Source: Holophagales bacterium
GTDB taxonomy: Bacteria; Acidobacteriota; Thermoanaerobaculia; Multivoradales; Multivoraceae
Direction: 5' to 3'
Assembly (NCBI GenBank): GCA_009837885.1
Contig: VXSP01000016.1
Coordinates: forward strand, 18,032 to 82,031
DNA length: 64,000 nt
In this document: piece by piece, positions 26,711 to 35,011 of the stretch
Layout of the letters: every line of letters starts with the position of its first letter
Numbering within the stretch: position 1 is the first letter of the stretch
Notes under the pieces: generated by a model
What the model was told of the DNA's origin: nothing
The model's database searches: none
The model's input: the letters and a program-made list of their open reading frames with translations, nothing else
Translations under genes and position numbers: made by a program

Positions 26711-27807
26711 CCGCCGAATCGACCCTGGCCGCGACGGCACAACGAATGGTGGCCCCCGGCAAGGGCATCTTCGCCGCCGACGTGCCGCTCAAGGGCCTGA
26801 TGCGCGGCTGGTGGGGCGAGTCGATCCACGCCCGGTCCGAGGACGCGGCCGCCGACTTTCAGGAGATGATCTGCCGCACCCCTGAGCTCGGCGATCACCT
26901 GTCGAGCATCATCGTCTTCCCCGACGTTCTCGACCGGCGGGCCGGCGACGGCACGCCGCTCGCCGACCTCATCGCCCAGCGCGGCCTGCTGCTCGGCATC
27001 ACCCCGACCACAGGGTGGCAGTTCCTCGGAGGCTCCAAGCACGAGTACGTGCCCCGCGGTCTCGACGGACTGGCGAAGCGGCTCGAAGACTGGCGCGAGC
27101 GCGGCGTGGCCTTCATCAAGTGGCGCGTGGCCGCGCGGGTGCGGCCCGGGCTGCCCACCGAGCGCGCGCTCGTCTCGAACGCCCGCAGCGTCGCCGAGGT
27201 CGCGGCGCTCGCCCACCAGTTCGATCTCGTCCCGATCGTCGAGCCCGAGGTCGAGATGAAGGGCGACCACACGATCGAGCGCCAGTTCGAGGTCACAGAG
27301 CGCTTCCTGCACCGGACCTTCGAGGCCCTGTACGAGCACGGCGTCGCGCCCGAGGAGATCGTGCTGAAGACGAACATGGTCGTCTCGGGCAGCGACTGTC
27401 CCGAGCAGGCCGGCGTCGACACGGTGGCCCGGGAGACGCTGCGCTGCCTGCGGCGGGTCGTGCCGCCGGCCCTGCCGGGGATCGGGTTCCTGTCCGGTGG
27501 CCAGTCGGACCGCGATGCCACGGCCCACCTCGACGCGATGAACCGGCTCGACCCTCAGCCCTGGTCGCTCAGCTTCTCATTCGGCCGCGCCATCGGCCGC
27601 GCCCCGGTCGAGGCCTGGGACGGCAAGGCCGACGAATCGAGCGGACAGACGGCGCTCCGCCACCGCGCTCGCATGAACGGACTGGCCACTCTCGGCGAGT
27701 GGTCGGCAGAGATGGAAAGCGGAACGGAAGACGGAAGGGAACCTGAATCCGGGGGTCGGAAGACCCCGGGTCACAAGACGCCGGGCCGCGAAACGGAGAG
27801 ACCATGA
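26707..27807 (+). CDS. Class I fructose-bisphosphate aldolase-like lyase
   Basis: 366 aa, GTG start overlapping the epimerase stop. Eukaryotic-type class I aldolase motifs: GKGIFAADVPLKG (Asp25), FIKWR with Lys138, VPIVEPEVE with Glu179/Glu181, Schiff-base Lys221 in VLKTNMV, and FLSGGQSD in the phosphate site. Enzymes of this class cleave ketose 1-phosphates or 1,6-bisphosphates to DHAP and an aldehyde. The usual AADES serine is replaced (AADVP), so substrate preference may differ. The last about 30 residues (GTEDGREPESGGRKTPGHK...) are low complexity and outside the fold. The stop overlaps the cyclase ATG (ATGA). Confidence 0.85.
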   Translation: MTAESTLAATAQRMVAPGKGIFAADVPLKGLMRGWWGESIHARSEDAAADFQEMICRTPELGDHLSSIIVFPDVLDRRAGDGTPLADLIAQRGLLLGITPTTGWQFLGGSKHEYVPRGLDGLAKRLEDWRERGVAFIKWRVAARVRPGLPTERALVSNARSVAEVAALAHQFDLVPIVEPEVEMKGDHTIERQFEVTERFLHRTFEALYEHGVAPEEIVLKTNMVVSGSDCPEQAGVDTVARETLRCLRRVVPPALPGIGFLSGGQSDRDATAHLDAMNRLDPQPWSLSFSFGRAIGRAPVEAWDGKADESSGQTALRHRARMNGLATLGEWSAEMESGTEDGREPESGGRKTPGHKTPGRETERP

Positions 27808-28574
27808 TTGACTTTGCAGGACACCATGTAGTCGACCTCAGCCCGCGCATGGTCGGACGCATCACCCGGCTCGACGGCACCGTCGAGGAGGGGAACAAGG
27901 ACGTCTTCGGGCTGCCGTGGATCCTCGAAGAAGGCCGCGTCCCGTACGACGACACGCTCTACACGCTGATCGGCGGCAAGGAGGGCGACGCCTACTGGCC
28001 GCCCGGACGGGTCAGCGGCCACTGCGGCGGATCGCACACCGAAGGCGGCAAGGGCCACATGGACCATTGGGAAGGCCTGCCCGACGGCATCCTCGGCCTC
28101 TGGGAGATGCCGCTAGATACCTTCTTCGGCCCGGCGGCGGTCTGTTACCTCGACCAGCTCGCGCCGGTCGAGCAGGAGAACGACGAAGGCGAACTCGTCA
28201 AGGCCGGCCAACCGATCCGGCCCGAGCACCTCTCCAACGTCCGCAAGGGCGACATCGTCATCCTCGGCAGCCCGTTCCGCGACGACGAGCAGCCGACGCT
28301 GCCCGCGGAAACGAGCAAGTGGCTCGCCGACACCGGAATCAAGCTGCTGGCCGTCGGTTACCCCGGCGTTCGCTTCGAGTCGGACTTCCAGGCGCCGCAG
28401 CCCCACAACTCACCGACCCACCGCAACATGCTGGGCAACAACATCCCGGTCTGCTACCCCCTGGTGAACATCGAGAAGCTGAGGAAGGACCGCGCCTTCT
28501 ACATCGGCATGCCGCTCAACGTGGAGCGTCTGGAAGCGACCTGGGTGCGGGCGATCGCAGTCGAGGAACTCTGA
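27804..28574 (+). CDS. Cyclase-family metal-dependent hydrolase (kynurenine formamidase-like)
   Basis: 256 aa, start ATGA-coupled to the aldolase. The fold of the cyclase family (PF04199) is suggested by an N-terminal VVDLSPRM, a metal-binding segment SGHCGGSHTEGGKGHMDHW that corresponds to the family HxGTHxD motif in altered form, the GDIVILGSPF strand and the C-terminal FYIGMPLNVERLEATWVRAIAVE. Members hydrolyse amides or lactones. In this operon a lactone or sugar-acid role is possible but unproven. Confidence 0.72.
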   Translation: MIDFAGHHVVDLSPRMVGRITRLDGTVEEGNKDVFGLPWILEEGRVPYDDTLYTLIGGKEGDAYWPPGRVSGHCGGSHTEGGKGHMDHWEGLPDGILGLWEMPLDTFFGPAAVCYLDQLAPVEQENDEGELVKAGQPIRPEHLSNVRKGDIVILGSPFRDDEQPTLPAETSKWLADTGIKLLAVGYPGVRFESDFQAPQPHNSPTHRNMLGNNIPVCYPLVNIEKLRKDRAFYIGMPLNVERLEATWVRAIAVEEL

Positions 28575-28576
28575 AC

Positions 28577-28620
28577 CGCTGGGTGCGCGGGTCTTCTGAC
28601 CCGCTGCCGCCGCAGGCGGC
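28577..28620 (+). repeat. Dispersed repeat copy 6, subtype B hairpin, between convergent genes
   Basis: CGCTGGGTGCGCGGGTCTTC with a perfect stem GCGGGTC-TTCT-GACCCGC, then TGCCGCCGCAGGCGGC. The same sequence, reversed, is at 58934-59001. It sits between the cyclase stop and the metallophosphoesterase stop, where it could serve both as a transcription end. Confidence 0.85.
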
Positions 28621-29369
28621 TACACATAGCCCTCCCGTGCGAACCGCGTCCAGGGCTCCCGCTCGCCGATGCCGTAGCCACTGAGCAGCGCCTTCTTCAG
28701 CCACTCCCGGAACTCCGGAAACCCGTCGAGCGGCCGGATGCCGTCGAGCGCCGCAAGCCACGGACCCGGGTCGTACTCCACCTGGCAATGCCGGAACACG
28801 CCGTCCTCCAGCAACCCGTAACAGGCCACCCGCCGGCCGCAGCGCGGCTGCCCGACGCTGCCGGGGTTGATGAACTCCTGCCCGCCGATCGACCGGCGGA
28901 ACTGGATGTGGGAGTGACCGAAGAGCACAACGGGGCTGTCCGTGCCGCCCGCCAGCGCGGCCAATCGCTCGTCGGCCGTGTCGGGCAGCGCCTGCCGCGG
29001 CTCGTCAGGCAGCACGCCGTGGTGCAGGAAGACCCGCTGACCACTCACCTCGTACTCCCCCTCGGGTTGCAGGCTACGGAGCAGTTTCCATCCGGACGCC
29101 TCCAGCGTGCCGAGGATCCAACGCGTGTAGGCGCGCCACGGAGCCGGCCAGGCGTCGAATCGTTCCGGCTCCCGCATCTCGACATCGTGGTTGCCCTCGA
29201 TCAACACCCCGTCCAGGCCCGCTAGCAGCGCCATCGTCTCGTTCGGCTGCGGGCCGGAGAGCACCGTGTCGCCGAGGAAGATCGTCGCGTCGACGTCGGG
29301 CTCCGCCGCGAGCACGGCGGAGAGCGCCTCCGCGTTCCCATGCACGTCGGCAATGACAAGGATCTTCAC
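28620..29369 (-). CDS. Calcineurin-like metallophosphoesterase (YfcE/MJ0936 type)
   Basis: 249 aa from GTG at 29369. Dimetal phosphoesterase motifs in order: ADVHGN (DxH), FLGDTVLSG (GD), IEGNHDVE (GNHD), FLHHGV and FGHSHIQF (GHxH), plus NPGSVGQPR typical of the YfcE/MJ0936 subgroup. Predicted cytosolic phosphodiesterase with unknown physiological substrate. Standalone, convergent with the ketose operon. Confidence 0.88.
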   Translation of the reverse strand: MKILVIADVHGNAEALSAVLAAEPDVDATIFLGDTVLSGPQPNETMALLAGLDGVLIEGNHDVEMREPERFDAWPAPWRAYTRWILGTLEASGWKLLRSLQPEGEYEVSGQRVFLHHGVLPDEPRQALPDTADERLAALAGGTDSPVVLFGHSHIQFRRSIGGQEFINPGSVGQPRCGRRVACYGLLEDGVFRHCQVEYDPGPWLAALDGIRPLDGFPEFREWLKKALLSGYGIGEREPWTRFAREGYV

Positions 29370-29434
29370 TGTGTTGTTCGGCAAGCCTCGAATGCGGACG
29401 CCGGCCCCCACGGTTTCATGAGCTGCCAGGCCTC

Positions 29435-29767
29435 CTAGGTGAGGATTGCGGCGAGACGGGCCAGCACTTCCTGCATGATCTCCTCGGGGGCGGATTCGAG
29501 GCGTTTCCCGTTCCGGGCTGCGAGATCCAGGGTGCGCGGCTGGTCGCAACGGATGACACCAACCGTTCGGGTACCAGCGTCGTCGAGCGAAACCGTGAAA
29601 CCGCGCTGTCGCGCGAAGTTGCCGCCCGTAGTGATCGGAAGGACGACCGGCGTCCTGGTCAACGCGTTGAAGCGCGCAGGCGACACGATCAGGACCGGTC
29701 GTGTCCCTCGCTGTTCATGGCCGGCGGTGGGATCGAGGCTGACGAGCCAGATCTCGCCACGACGCAT
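29435..29767 (-). CDS. mazF: MazF/PemK-type endoribonuclease toxin
   Basis: 110 aa. MazF/ChpB fold signatures: MRRGEIWLVSLDPTAGHEQ, RGTRPVLIVSPARFNALT, VLPITTGGNF, and IRCDQPRTLDL. Such toxins cleave mRNA at short sequences. The ATG overlaps the stop of the antitoxin gene by one base (TAATG), giving coupled antitoxin-first translation. Full family length, no missing core residues seen. Confidence 0.92.
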   Translation of the reverse strand: MRRGEIWLVSLDPTAGHEQRGTRPVLIVSPARFNALTRTPVVLPITTGGNFARQRGFTVSLDDAGTRTVGVIRCDQPRTLDLAARNGKRLESAPEEIMQEVLARLAAILT

Positions 29768-30024
29768 TACAGCAGTTCATTGCCGGCCGGCTGGCCATCG
29801 AGCCATTCCCGATCTCCTTCGTCGGCCGGGGCCGTCTCGTCGCACATCGCCAGTAGCTCGTCGAGCGAGTACCGGGGACGGGTTCTGGGCGCAACGATCA
29901 GGCGATCGCCCTCGACGCCGATATCCACCTTGGCGCCGGCACCCAGGTTCAGGAGGTCGAGAAGCACCGGCGGCACCGCGAGCATGACAGAGCCGCCTAC
30001 CTTGCGGAGATTGGTCGTGTGCAT
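29767..30024 (-). CDS. mazE: AbrB-type antitoxin of the MazF toxin
   Basis: 85 aa from ATG at 30024 (GTG at 30030 is the alternative). N-terminal swapped-hairpin AbrB DNA-binding domain: MHTTNLRKVGGSVMLAVPPV, LNLGAGAKVDIGVEGDRLIV. The acidic C-terminal tail (DELLAMCDETAPADEGDREW) is the expected toxin-neutralising segment. An 18-bp palindrome immediately upstream is its probable operator. Confidence 0.9.
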   Translation of the reverse strand: MHTTNLRKVGGSVMLAVPPVLLDLLNLGAGAKVDIGVEGDRLIVAPRTRPRYSLDELLAMCDETAPADEGDREWLDGQPAGNELL

Positions 30025-30032
30025 GCCCACGA

Positions 30033-30050
30033 GTTATACCACGGTATAAC
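30033..30050. promoter_or_regulatory. Operator palindrome of the mazEF-like locus
   Basis: GTTATACCACGGTATAAC has perfect 8-bp arms around a central AC. It begins nine bases upstream of the antitoxin ATG and contains TATA-like hexamers that could be the -10 element, so binding by the antitoxin complex would block transcription. Confidence 0.75.
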
Positions 30051-30213
30051 TACGATGAGAACACGCCCCCACTTCCCCGATGCGGCAGAATCGGTCTGGA
30101 TCCGCACCCGAGTCGCGCGATCTCGCCCAGGCCCGCTGGCCGTGGACACCGGAGCCGGCTCGCCGATCAACGCACTGGCGATTTTCTGAGTACTTCCAAC
30201 TAGAGGAGAGACG

Positions 30214-31440
30214 ATGATCGATTTCGAGATTCCAGCAGAGACCAGGGCGGTGCGCGCCAGGGTGCGCGACTTCGTCCAGAACGAGTGCATCCCGGCCGAA
30301 GAGGGATGCACGCCGGAGAACTTCGACGAGGTGCTGGCCGGGCTCCGCAAGAAGGCGAGGTCGCAGGGCCTGTGGTGTCCCTTCATCCCGGAGGAACACG
30401 GGGGCATGGGTCTGAAGCCGCTGGCCAACGCGCTGGTCCAGATGGAACTCGGCGAGAGCTTCCTCGGAGCGCTCTCCCTCAACACACAGGGTCCCGACGA
30501 CGCGACCATGCTGACGCTGCTCGAGAACGGCACCGAGGACCAGAAGGAGCGCTTCCTCAAGCCGCTGCTGGCGGGCGAGAAGCGCATCTGCTATTCGATG
30601 ACCGAGCGGGCCGCCGGCGCCGACGCCACCGGCATGCAGACCTCGGCCGTTCTCGACGGCGACAACTACGTGCTGAACGGCGAGAAGTGGTTCAGCTCCT
30701 CCGCGAGCGTCGCCGACGTCGCCCTGGTCATGGCGAAGACCGATCCCGACGTGGCCCGCCACCGGCAGTTCTCGACCTTCCTCGTCGAGCTGCCTAACCC
30801 CGGCTACAGGATCGTCCGCGACATCGAGACGATGCAGCCGCACACCGATCTCGGCCTGAAACTCGGAGGCTCGCACTCGGAGATCCGCATCGAGAACCTC
30901 ATCGTCCCGAAGGAGAACCTCCTCGGCGGCCGCGGCCAGGGCTTCGCGATGGGCCAGCACCGCCTCGCCTACGGGCGGCTGCGCCACGGCATGCACAACG
31001 TGGCGATGGCGCAGCGGGCGCTCGATCTCGCCGTCGGGCACACCATCAAGCGGGTGACCTTCGGCAAGCGCCTTGCCGACCGCCAGGGAGTGCGCTGGAT
31101 GTTGGCCGACTGCGCCGCCGAGCTCTACAAGGCCCGGCTCATGCTGCTCCATATCGCCTACAAGGCGGAGAACGGCATGGACCTGCGCGTCGAGAACGGC
31201 ATCGCCAAGGTCTTCCTCGCCAACATGGTGCACCAGGTCGTCGACACCGCGATCCAGCTCCACGGCGCGCTGGGCTACAGCATGGACACGCCGCTGGCCC
31301 GCTGGTATCGCGGCATCCGCGCGCAGCGTCTGGTCGACGGGCCGGACGAGGTCCACCGCTGGCGCAGCGGCAAGAACGTCGTGCAGGCGTTCGAGGCGCA
31401 CGGCACCTGCGCGTCGGCCTGCGGCGGCGACCTGCTTTGA
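30214..31440 (+). CDS. Acyl-CoA dehydrogenase (ACAD10/11-like)
   Basis: 408 aa, ATG preceded by GAGGAG. FAD-dependent acyl-CoA dehydrogenase: N-terminal helical domain (LWCPFIPEEHGGMGL), middle beta domain (CYSMTERAAGADATG, YVLNGEKWFSSSASVAD), C-terminal helices (GQHRLAYGRLRHG, FGKRLADRQGVRWMLAD, QLHGALGYSMDTPL) and the DGPDEVHR segment characteristic of ACAD11-type members, where the catalytic acid differs from short-chain enzymes. Probably acts in fatty or branched acyl-CoA oxidation. Its stop overlaps the TTG start of the next gene. Confidence 0.92.
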   Translation: MIDFEIPAETRAVRARVRDFVQNECIPAEEGCTPENFDEVLAGLRKKARSQGLWCPFIPEEHGGMGLKPLANALVQMELGESFLGALSLNTQGPDDATMLTLLENGTEDQKERFLKPLLAGEKRICYSMTERAAGADATGMQTSAVLDGDNYVLNGEKWFSSSASVADVALVMAKTDPDVARHRQFSTFLVELPNPGYRIVRDIETMQPHTDLGLKLGGSHSEIRIENLIVPKENLLGGRGQGFAMGQHRLAYGRLRHGMHNVAMAQRALDLAVGHTIKRVTFGKRLADRQGVRWMLADCAAELYKARLMLLHIAYKAENGMDLRVENGIAKVFLANMVHQVVDTAIQLHGALGYSMDTPLARWYRGIRAQRLVDGPDEVHRWRSGKNVVQAFEAHGTCASACGGDLL

Positions 31441-32951
31441 GCCGGCCGGCGCCAGACACTGGGTGCGCCGGCGTCCCCGCCGGCATCCGGCGCGACGCGC
31501 CGGCTTCCGGACCTTCGGCCGCGCTGGCGCTCGCGCTCCTTAGCGGCTTTGCGTTGTCCTCACTCGCCACCGCCGAGACCGCCGAGTGGTCGCGATTCCG
31601 GGGGCCGAACGGCGGCGGCGCCATCGAGGCGGGCGCCCTGCCGGTCGAGGTGGGCGTCGACCGCAACCTCCTCTGGCGGACCGAACTCCCGGCCGGCGAC
31701 TCGTCGCCGATCCTGAGCGCGGACCGGATCTTCCTGACGGCCTCGGAAGGCGAAGCCCTCTACACGATCGCCCTCGATCGCGAGACCGGCTCCGAACTCT
31801 GGCGGCGCGAGGCTCCGAGGCCGCGGACCGAGACGCTCGACAACCGCAACGGACCGGCGTCGCCGTCCGCGGTCACCGACGGAGAGCGCGTCTGGGTCTT
31901 CTTCGGCGACTTCGGCCTCCTCTGCTACTCCGTCGACGGCGAAGAGCTCTGGCGCCATCCGCTCGGTCCCTTCGACAACATCTACGGCATGGGCGCCTCT
32001 CCGATCCTCGCCGCGGGCAACGTGGTCCTCGTGGTCGACCAGCAGCGGGACTCCCATGTCCTGGCCGTCGACGCCGGGTCCGGCGAACTCGCATGGCGCA
32101 CCGAACGACCCGCCGCGAGAAGCGGCCACTCGACGCCGGTGCTCCACCATCCCGATGGCGGTGAACTCCAGGTCGTCGTGCCGGGCTCGTTCTTCCTCAC
32201 CAGTTACTCGGCGAAGACCGGCGAGCGTCTCTGGTGGGTCAGCGGCCTCTCGTTCGAGATGAAGTCAACGCCCGCGGTCGAGGACGGCGTCCTCTTCATC
32301 AACGGCTACGCCATGCCGCTGAACGAGGAAGGGCGTCACGTCCGGCTCGATCCCTTCACGGAAGTCGTCGCCGCGCACGACGGCGACGGCGACGGAATGC
32401 TCTCGGAGGACGAAGCGCCGGAAGGCCTGGTCAAGAACGTCTTCTCCTACTTCGACCTGGCCAGCGACGGCCTCCTCGACCAGGGCGACTGGACGTACTT
32501 CCAGTCGGCGCTCGACACCCGCAACAACATCCTCGCCGTCGAACTGCCGAAAGCGGGCCTGCGCGGCGATCTGACCGCCAGCCACGTGCGGTGGACCTAT
32601 CAACGCAAGATCCCGCAGCTACCGTCGCCGATCGTCGACGACGGAGTCCTCCTGATGGTCGACGACAGCGGCATCACGACGACGCTCCGCTCCGCGACGG
32701 GTGAACTCATCGAGCAGGGCCGACTCGAGGGAGCGGTCGACAGCTACTACGCGTCGCCGATCGTGGCCGACGACAAGTTCTACCTGCTGTCCAGATCAGG
32801 CAAGCTCGTCGTGCTGCCGACCGATGGCTCTCTCGAGCCGCTGGCCGTCTCGGATCTCGACGACCTGGCGACGGCAACGCCGGCGATCGACGGACCGACG
32901 ATGTACCTCCGAACCCGAAGCGCACTATGGGCCTTTCAAGCGACTCAGTAG
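31437..32951 (+). CDS. Exported PQQ-type beta-propeller protein with EF-hand-like loop
   Basis: 504 aa from TTG at 31437 (TTGA overlap with the acyl-CoA dehydrogenase stop). The first about 25 residues translate a dispersed repeat; the hydrophobic signal segment ALALALLSGFALSSLATA follows, so the repeat forms the n-region. The mature part is an outer-membrane assembly/PQQ-like propeller: EWSRFRGPNGGG, repeated LYTIALDRETGSELWRRE-type blades, and ALWAFQA at the end. DGDGDGMLSEDEAP (about 321-334) is an EF-hand-like calcium loop inserted in the propeller. Catalytic role uncertain; related proteins act as sugar or alcohol dehydrogenase domains or structural propellers. Confidence 0.82.
   Translation: MSRPAPDTGCAGVPAGIRRDAPASGPSAALALALLSGFALSSLATAETAEWSRFRGPNGGGAIEAGALPVEVGVDRNLLWRTELPAGDSSPILSADRIFLTASEGEALYTIALDRETGSELWRREAPRPRTETLDNRNGPASPSAVTDGERVWVFFGDFGLLCYSVDGEELWRHPLGPFDNIYGMGASPILAAGNVVLVVDQQRDSHVLAVDAGSGELAWRTERPAARSGHSTPVLHHPDGGELQVVVPGSFFLTSYSAKTGERLWWVSGLSFEMKSTPAVEDGVLFINGYAMPLNEEGRHVRLDPFTEVVAAHDGDGDGMLSEDEAPEGLVKNVFSYFDLASDGLLDQGDWTYFQSALDTRNNILAVELPKAGLRGDLTASHVRWTYQRKIPQLPSPIVDDGVLLMVDDSGITTTLRSATGELIEQGRLEGAVDSYYASPIVADDKFYLLSRSGKLVVLPTDGSLEPLAVSDLDDLATATPAIDGPTMYLRTRSALWAFQATQ
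31457..31510 (+). repeat. Dispersed repeat copy 7 (N-terminus of the propeller gene)
   Basis: CACTGGGTGCGCCGGCGTCC, hairpin, GGCGCGACGCGCC stem, ending CCGG. One or two base differences from copy 1. It lies immediately after the start codon of the propeller gene and stays in frame. Confidence 0.92.
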
Positions 32952-34099
32952 CGGCGCCGACTCGGGCGGAACACGCGGCCGGAATGGCCGCGTACCAGGA
33001 AGCGGGGCTTCGCCTCGCTGCGGAGATCGGCAACCGGGGGCCGATTCGGCTGACTGACGACGGCAGGCTTCATCCGGACATCCTGGCGGCGTTCCGGAGG
33101 CACGGCTTCTACGTCTTCGAAGGGCTCATCGACAGCGACGAGGTCGCCGATCTGCGCCGCGACGCGAACGAGATGCTGGAGCGCGCGCCGGTGGGTCCGG
33201 ACGCGGACGTGGATGCGGAAGGGCGGCCGGCCCTGGGGCTCGACTACGCCCGCCGGCCGTATCTCTTCGCCAAGCCGCTGGCCGATCCCTGGGGCGGCAC
33301 GGGGCTTCTCAGCGGGCGTCACCCGACGCAGATGACGCAGCCCCTACCCGAGGAGGACGCGCCCGCCGACATCGTCTTCCTCATGAGTTCCATGTGCCAG
33401 GCGATGCCCTCCGGGCTGCGGCTCTACGGCCATCCGCACCTGCTCGAGATCGCCGCGGCGATCAACGGCGACGACTTCGTGCCCTTCAACGACGCGATCT
33501 TCGTCAAGCAGCCGGGTCTCGGCGGTTCGGTGTCGTGGCACCAGGACGGCGTCACCCACTGGGGTTCTCCCGACTGGGACGAAGGCATCCACGGTTTCAA
33601 CTTCCAGGTGCAGCTTTATCCCACGACTCCGGCGAGCTGTCTCTGGGTGGTACCGGGCACGCACAAGCTCGGGAAGATCGACATCAAGGCGCGGGTGCGG
33701 GAGAACGGAGGAAGCGAGAAGCTCCCCGGGGCCCTGCCGCTCGTCTGCACCGCGGGCGACGTCACGATCGTCAACCGGCAGATGCTGCACGCCTCGTTCG
33801 CCAACACCTCGTCCGACCTGCGCATCTCGCTCACCTTCGGCTTCCACCGCCGCAAGTCGGTGGAGGGACAGAAGGGTGCGCTGGGCGTGGAAGCCGACGA
33901 GGTCGTGTACGACGCTCAACGCATCTTCGACCGCTCGTCGGTCATCGCCGTGGCGATCGACGCGCGCCGGCAGCACCTGCCCGATGAGCAGTCGTTCGTC
34001 TACGAGCCCTTCGCCGGTCTGGAGGACGACTTCCGCTTCAACGACGAGACGTTCGACCGCGTGATCCGCGACTACAATCTGAACGATCTGGCGATTTAA
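32927..34099 (+). CDS. Phytanoyl-CoA dioxygenase family protein
   Basis: 390 aa Fe(II)/2-oxoglutarate oxygenase. Facial triad His205-x-Asp207 in SWHQDGVTHW and His288 in RQMLHASFAN; Arg299 in DLRISLTFGFHRR is the likely 2-oxoglutarate anchor. The ATG at 32927 lies 25 bases inside the preceding gene; Met20 (32984) is an alternative start. Larger than PhyH itself, with an N-terminal helical extension and an insertion after the HxD. Substrate unknown; position after an acyl-CoA dehydrogenase could mean an acyl-CoA or lipid, which is inference. Confidence 0.87.
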   Translation: MGLSSDSVAAPTRAEHAAGMAAYQEAGLRLAAEIGNRGPIRLTDDGRLHPDILAAFRRHGFYVFEGLIDSDEVADLRRDANEMLERAPVGPDADVDAEGRPALGLDYARRPYLFAKPLADPWGGTGLLSGRHPTQMTQPLPEEDAPADIVFLMSSMCQAMPSGLRLYGHPHLLEIAAAINGDDFVPFNDAIFVKQPGLGGSVSWHQDGVTHWGSPDWDEGIHGFNFQVQLYPTTPASCLWVVPGTHKLGKIDIKARVRENGGSEKLPGALPLVCTAGDVTIVNRQMLHASFANTSSDLRISLTFGFHRRKSVEGQKGALGVEADEVVYDAQRIFDRSSVIAVAIDARRQHLPDEQSFVYEPFAGLEDDFRFNDETFDRVIRDYNLNDLAI

Positions 34100-34110
34100 G
34101 GGAGGTAGCG

Positions 34111-34557
34111 ATGTCGAAGACGATCGTGATTCACGTTGTGGGATGCGTGCTACTCCTAGGTGGCCTGGTGCTCGTCGGACCGGCAATTGCCGACGTGGCC
34201 GTATCACTGGGCATCGGGGACCCCAAACCGGAAGGCGATGCAAGCGCTCCGGCAGCCCTGGCGTTCTGGGCGCAGCTCAGTTTCATCCGCATGTTCGCGG
34301 CGGCCGCGATCGGTTTCTCGGCCATCTGCTTCTGGGCTGGAAGTCAGCTCACGTCGACTCAGAAGACTTCCTTCCTGATCCTCCTCGTTGGCGTTTTCAC
34401 GGTGATTGGCGCGATGGTCGTGGTACAGCAGGTCGCGATCTGGAATCGTGGCGCTGCTGGATGGTCCCTCGTGGCAGTTTTGAGTGCGCTACTGCTCACC
34501 TGCCTTGGCGCTGTCGTCTACGAGGGGATCACGAGCCGCCGTCTGGAAAGCGCCTGA
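34111..34557 (+). CDS. Small four-helix membrane protein, unknown
   Basis: 148 aa, ATG after GGAGGT. Four predicted transmembrane helices: about 8-30, 50-75, 88-108 and 117-138. A short extracytoplasmic loop (GIGDPKPEGDASAP) lies between the first two. No conserved catalytic motif and no family recognised. Eleven bases after the dioxygenase stop, so probably on the same transcript, although its composition is less GC-rich. Confidence 0.72.
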   Translation: MSKTIVIHVVGCVLLLGGLVLVGPAIADVAVSLGIGDPKPEGDASAPAALAFWAQLSFIRMFAAAAIGFSAICFWAGSQLTSTQKTSFLILLVGVFTVIGAMVVVQQVAIWNRGAAGWSLVAVLSALLLTCLGAVVYEGITSRRLESA

Positions 34558-34564
34558 ACCGGAC

Positions 34565-35002
34565 TCAGGCGGCCTCGCTGACAGTAACGCTGAGTCGCTT
34601 GCCCAGGCGGCGCAGCGCCCTGTCGATCGTGGCTGCCTTGGTGGCGTGATCGGGATTCAACATGCGCCGCACTTCGCTTTCAGCGACATCTAGATCACGG
34701 GCGAACTGCCGCCGGGAGATTCCAGCGTGACGCCAGGCGTCGTACAGTGCCGCCTTCAAAGCGATCTGCACCGGCGGGACGACCATCGGCCGCTCCTCGC
34801 CAATGGGCGAAGGTTCGGGCAGAGCGCCGCCTTCGCGTATCGTGGTGGCAATCAGCTCTCGCAGCAGATCCCTGGCTTCGGCTAGCGCCTCCTCCTTCGT
34901 CGCGCCGTCCGTTGCGCCCCACCCAAAGTCCGGAAACGCAACGACGTGGCGACCGTCCTCGTCGCGTTGGATGTCGGCGGGATAGTTGTAACCGTCTGGC
35001 AT
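34565..35002 (-). CDS. hicB: HicB-family antitoxin with C-terminal HTH
   Basis: 145 aa. N-terminal partial RNase H-like HicB domain (YNYPADIQRDEDGRHVVAFPDF, then GWGATDGATKEEALAEARDLL). The C-terminal XRE-like HTH (ALYDAWRHAGISRRQFARDLDV, AESEVRRMLNP) would bind its own promoter. ATG at 35002 with TAGGAG seven bases upstream; that TAG is also the stop codon of hicA, so translation is coupled toxin-first, as usual for hicAB. Confidence 0.87.
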   Translation of the reverse strand: MPDGYNYPADIQRDEDGRHVVAFPDFGWGATDGATKEEALAEARDLLRELIATTIREGGALPEPSPIGEERPMVVPPVQIALKAALYDAWRHAGISRRQFARDLDVAESEVRRMLNPDHATKAATIDRALRRLGKRLSVTVSEAA

Positions 35003-35011
35003 CGCGTTCTC

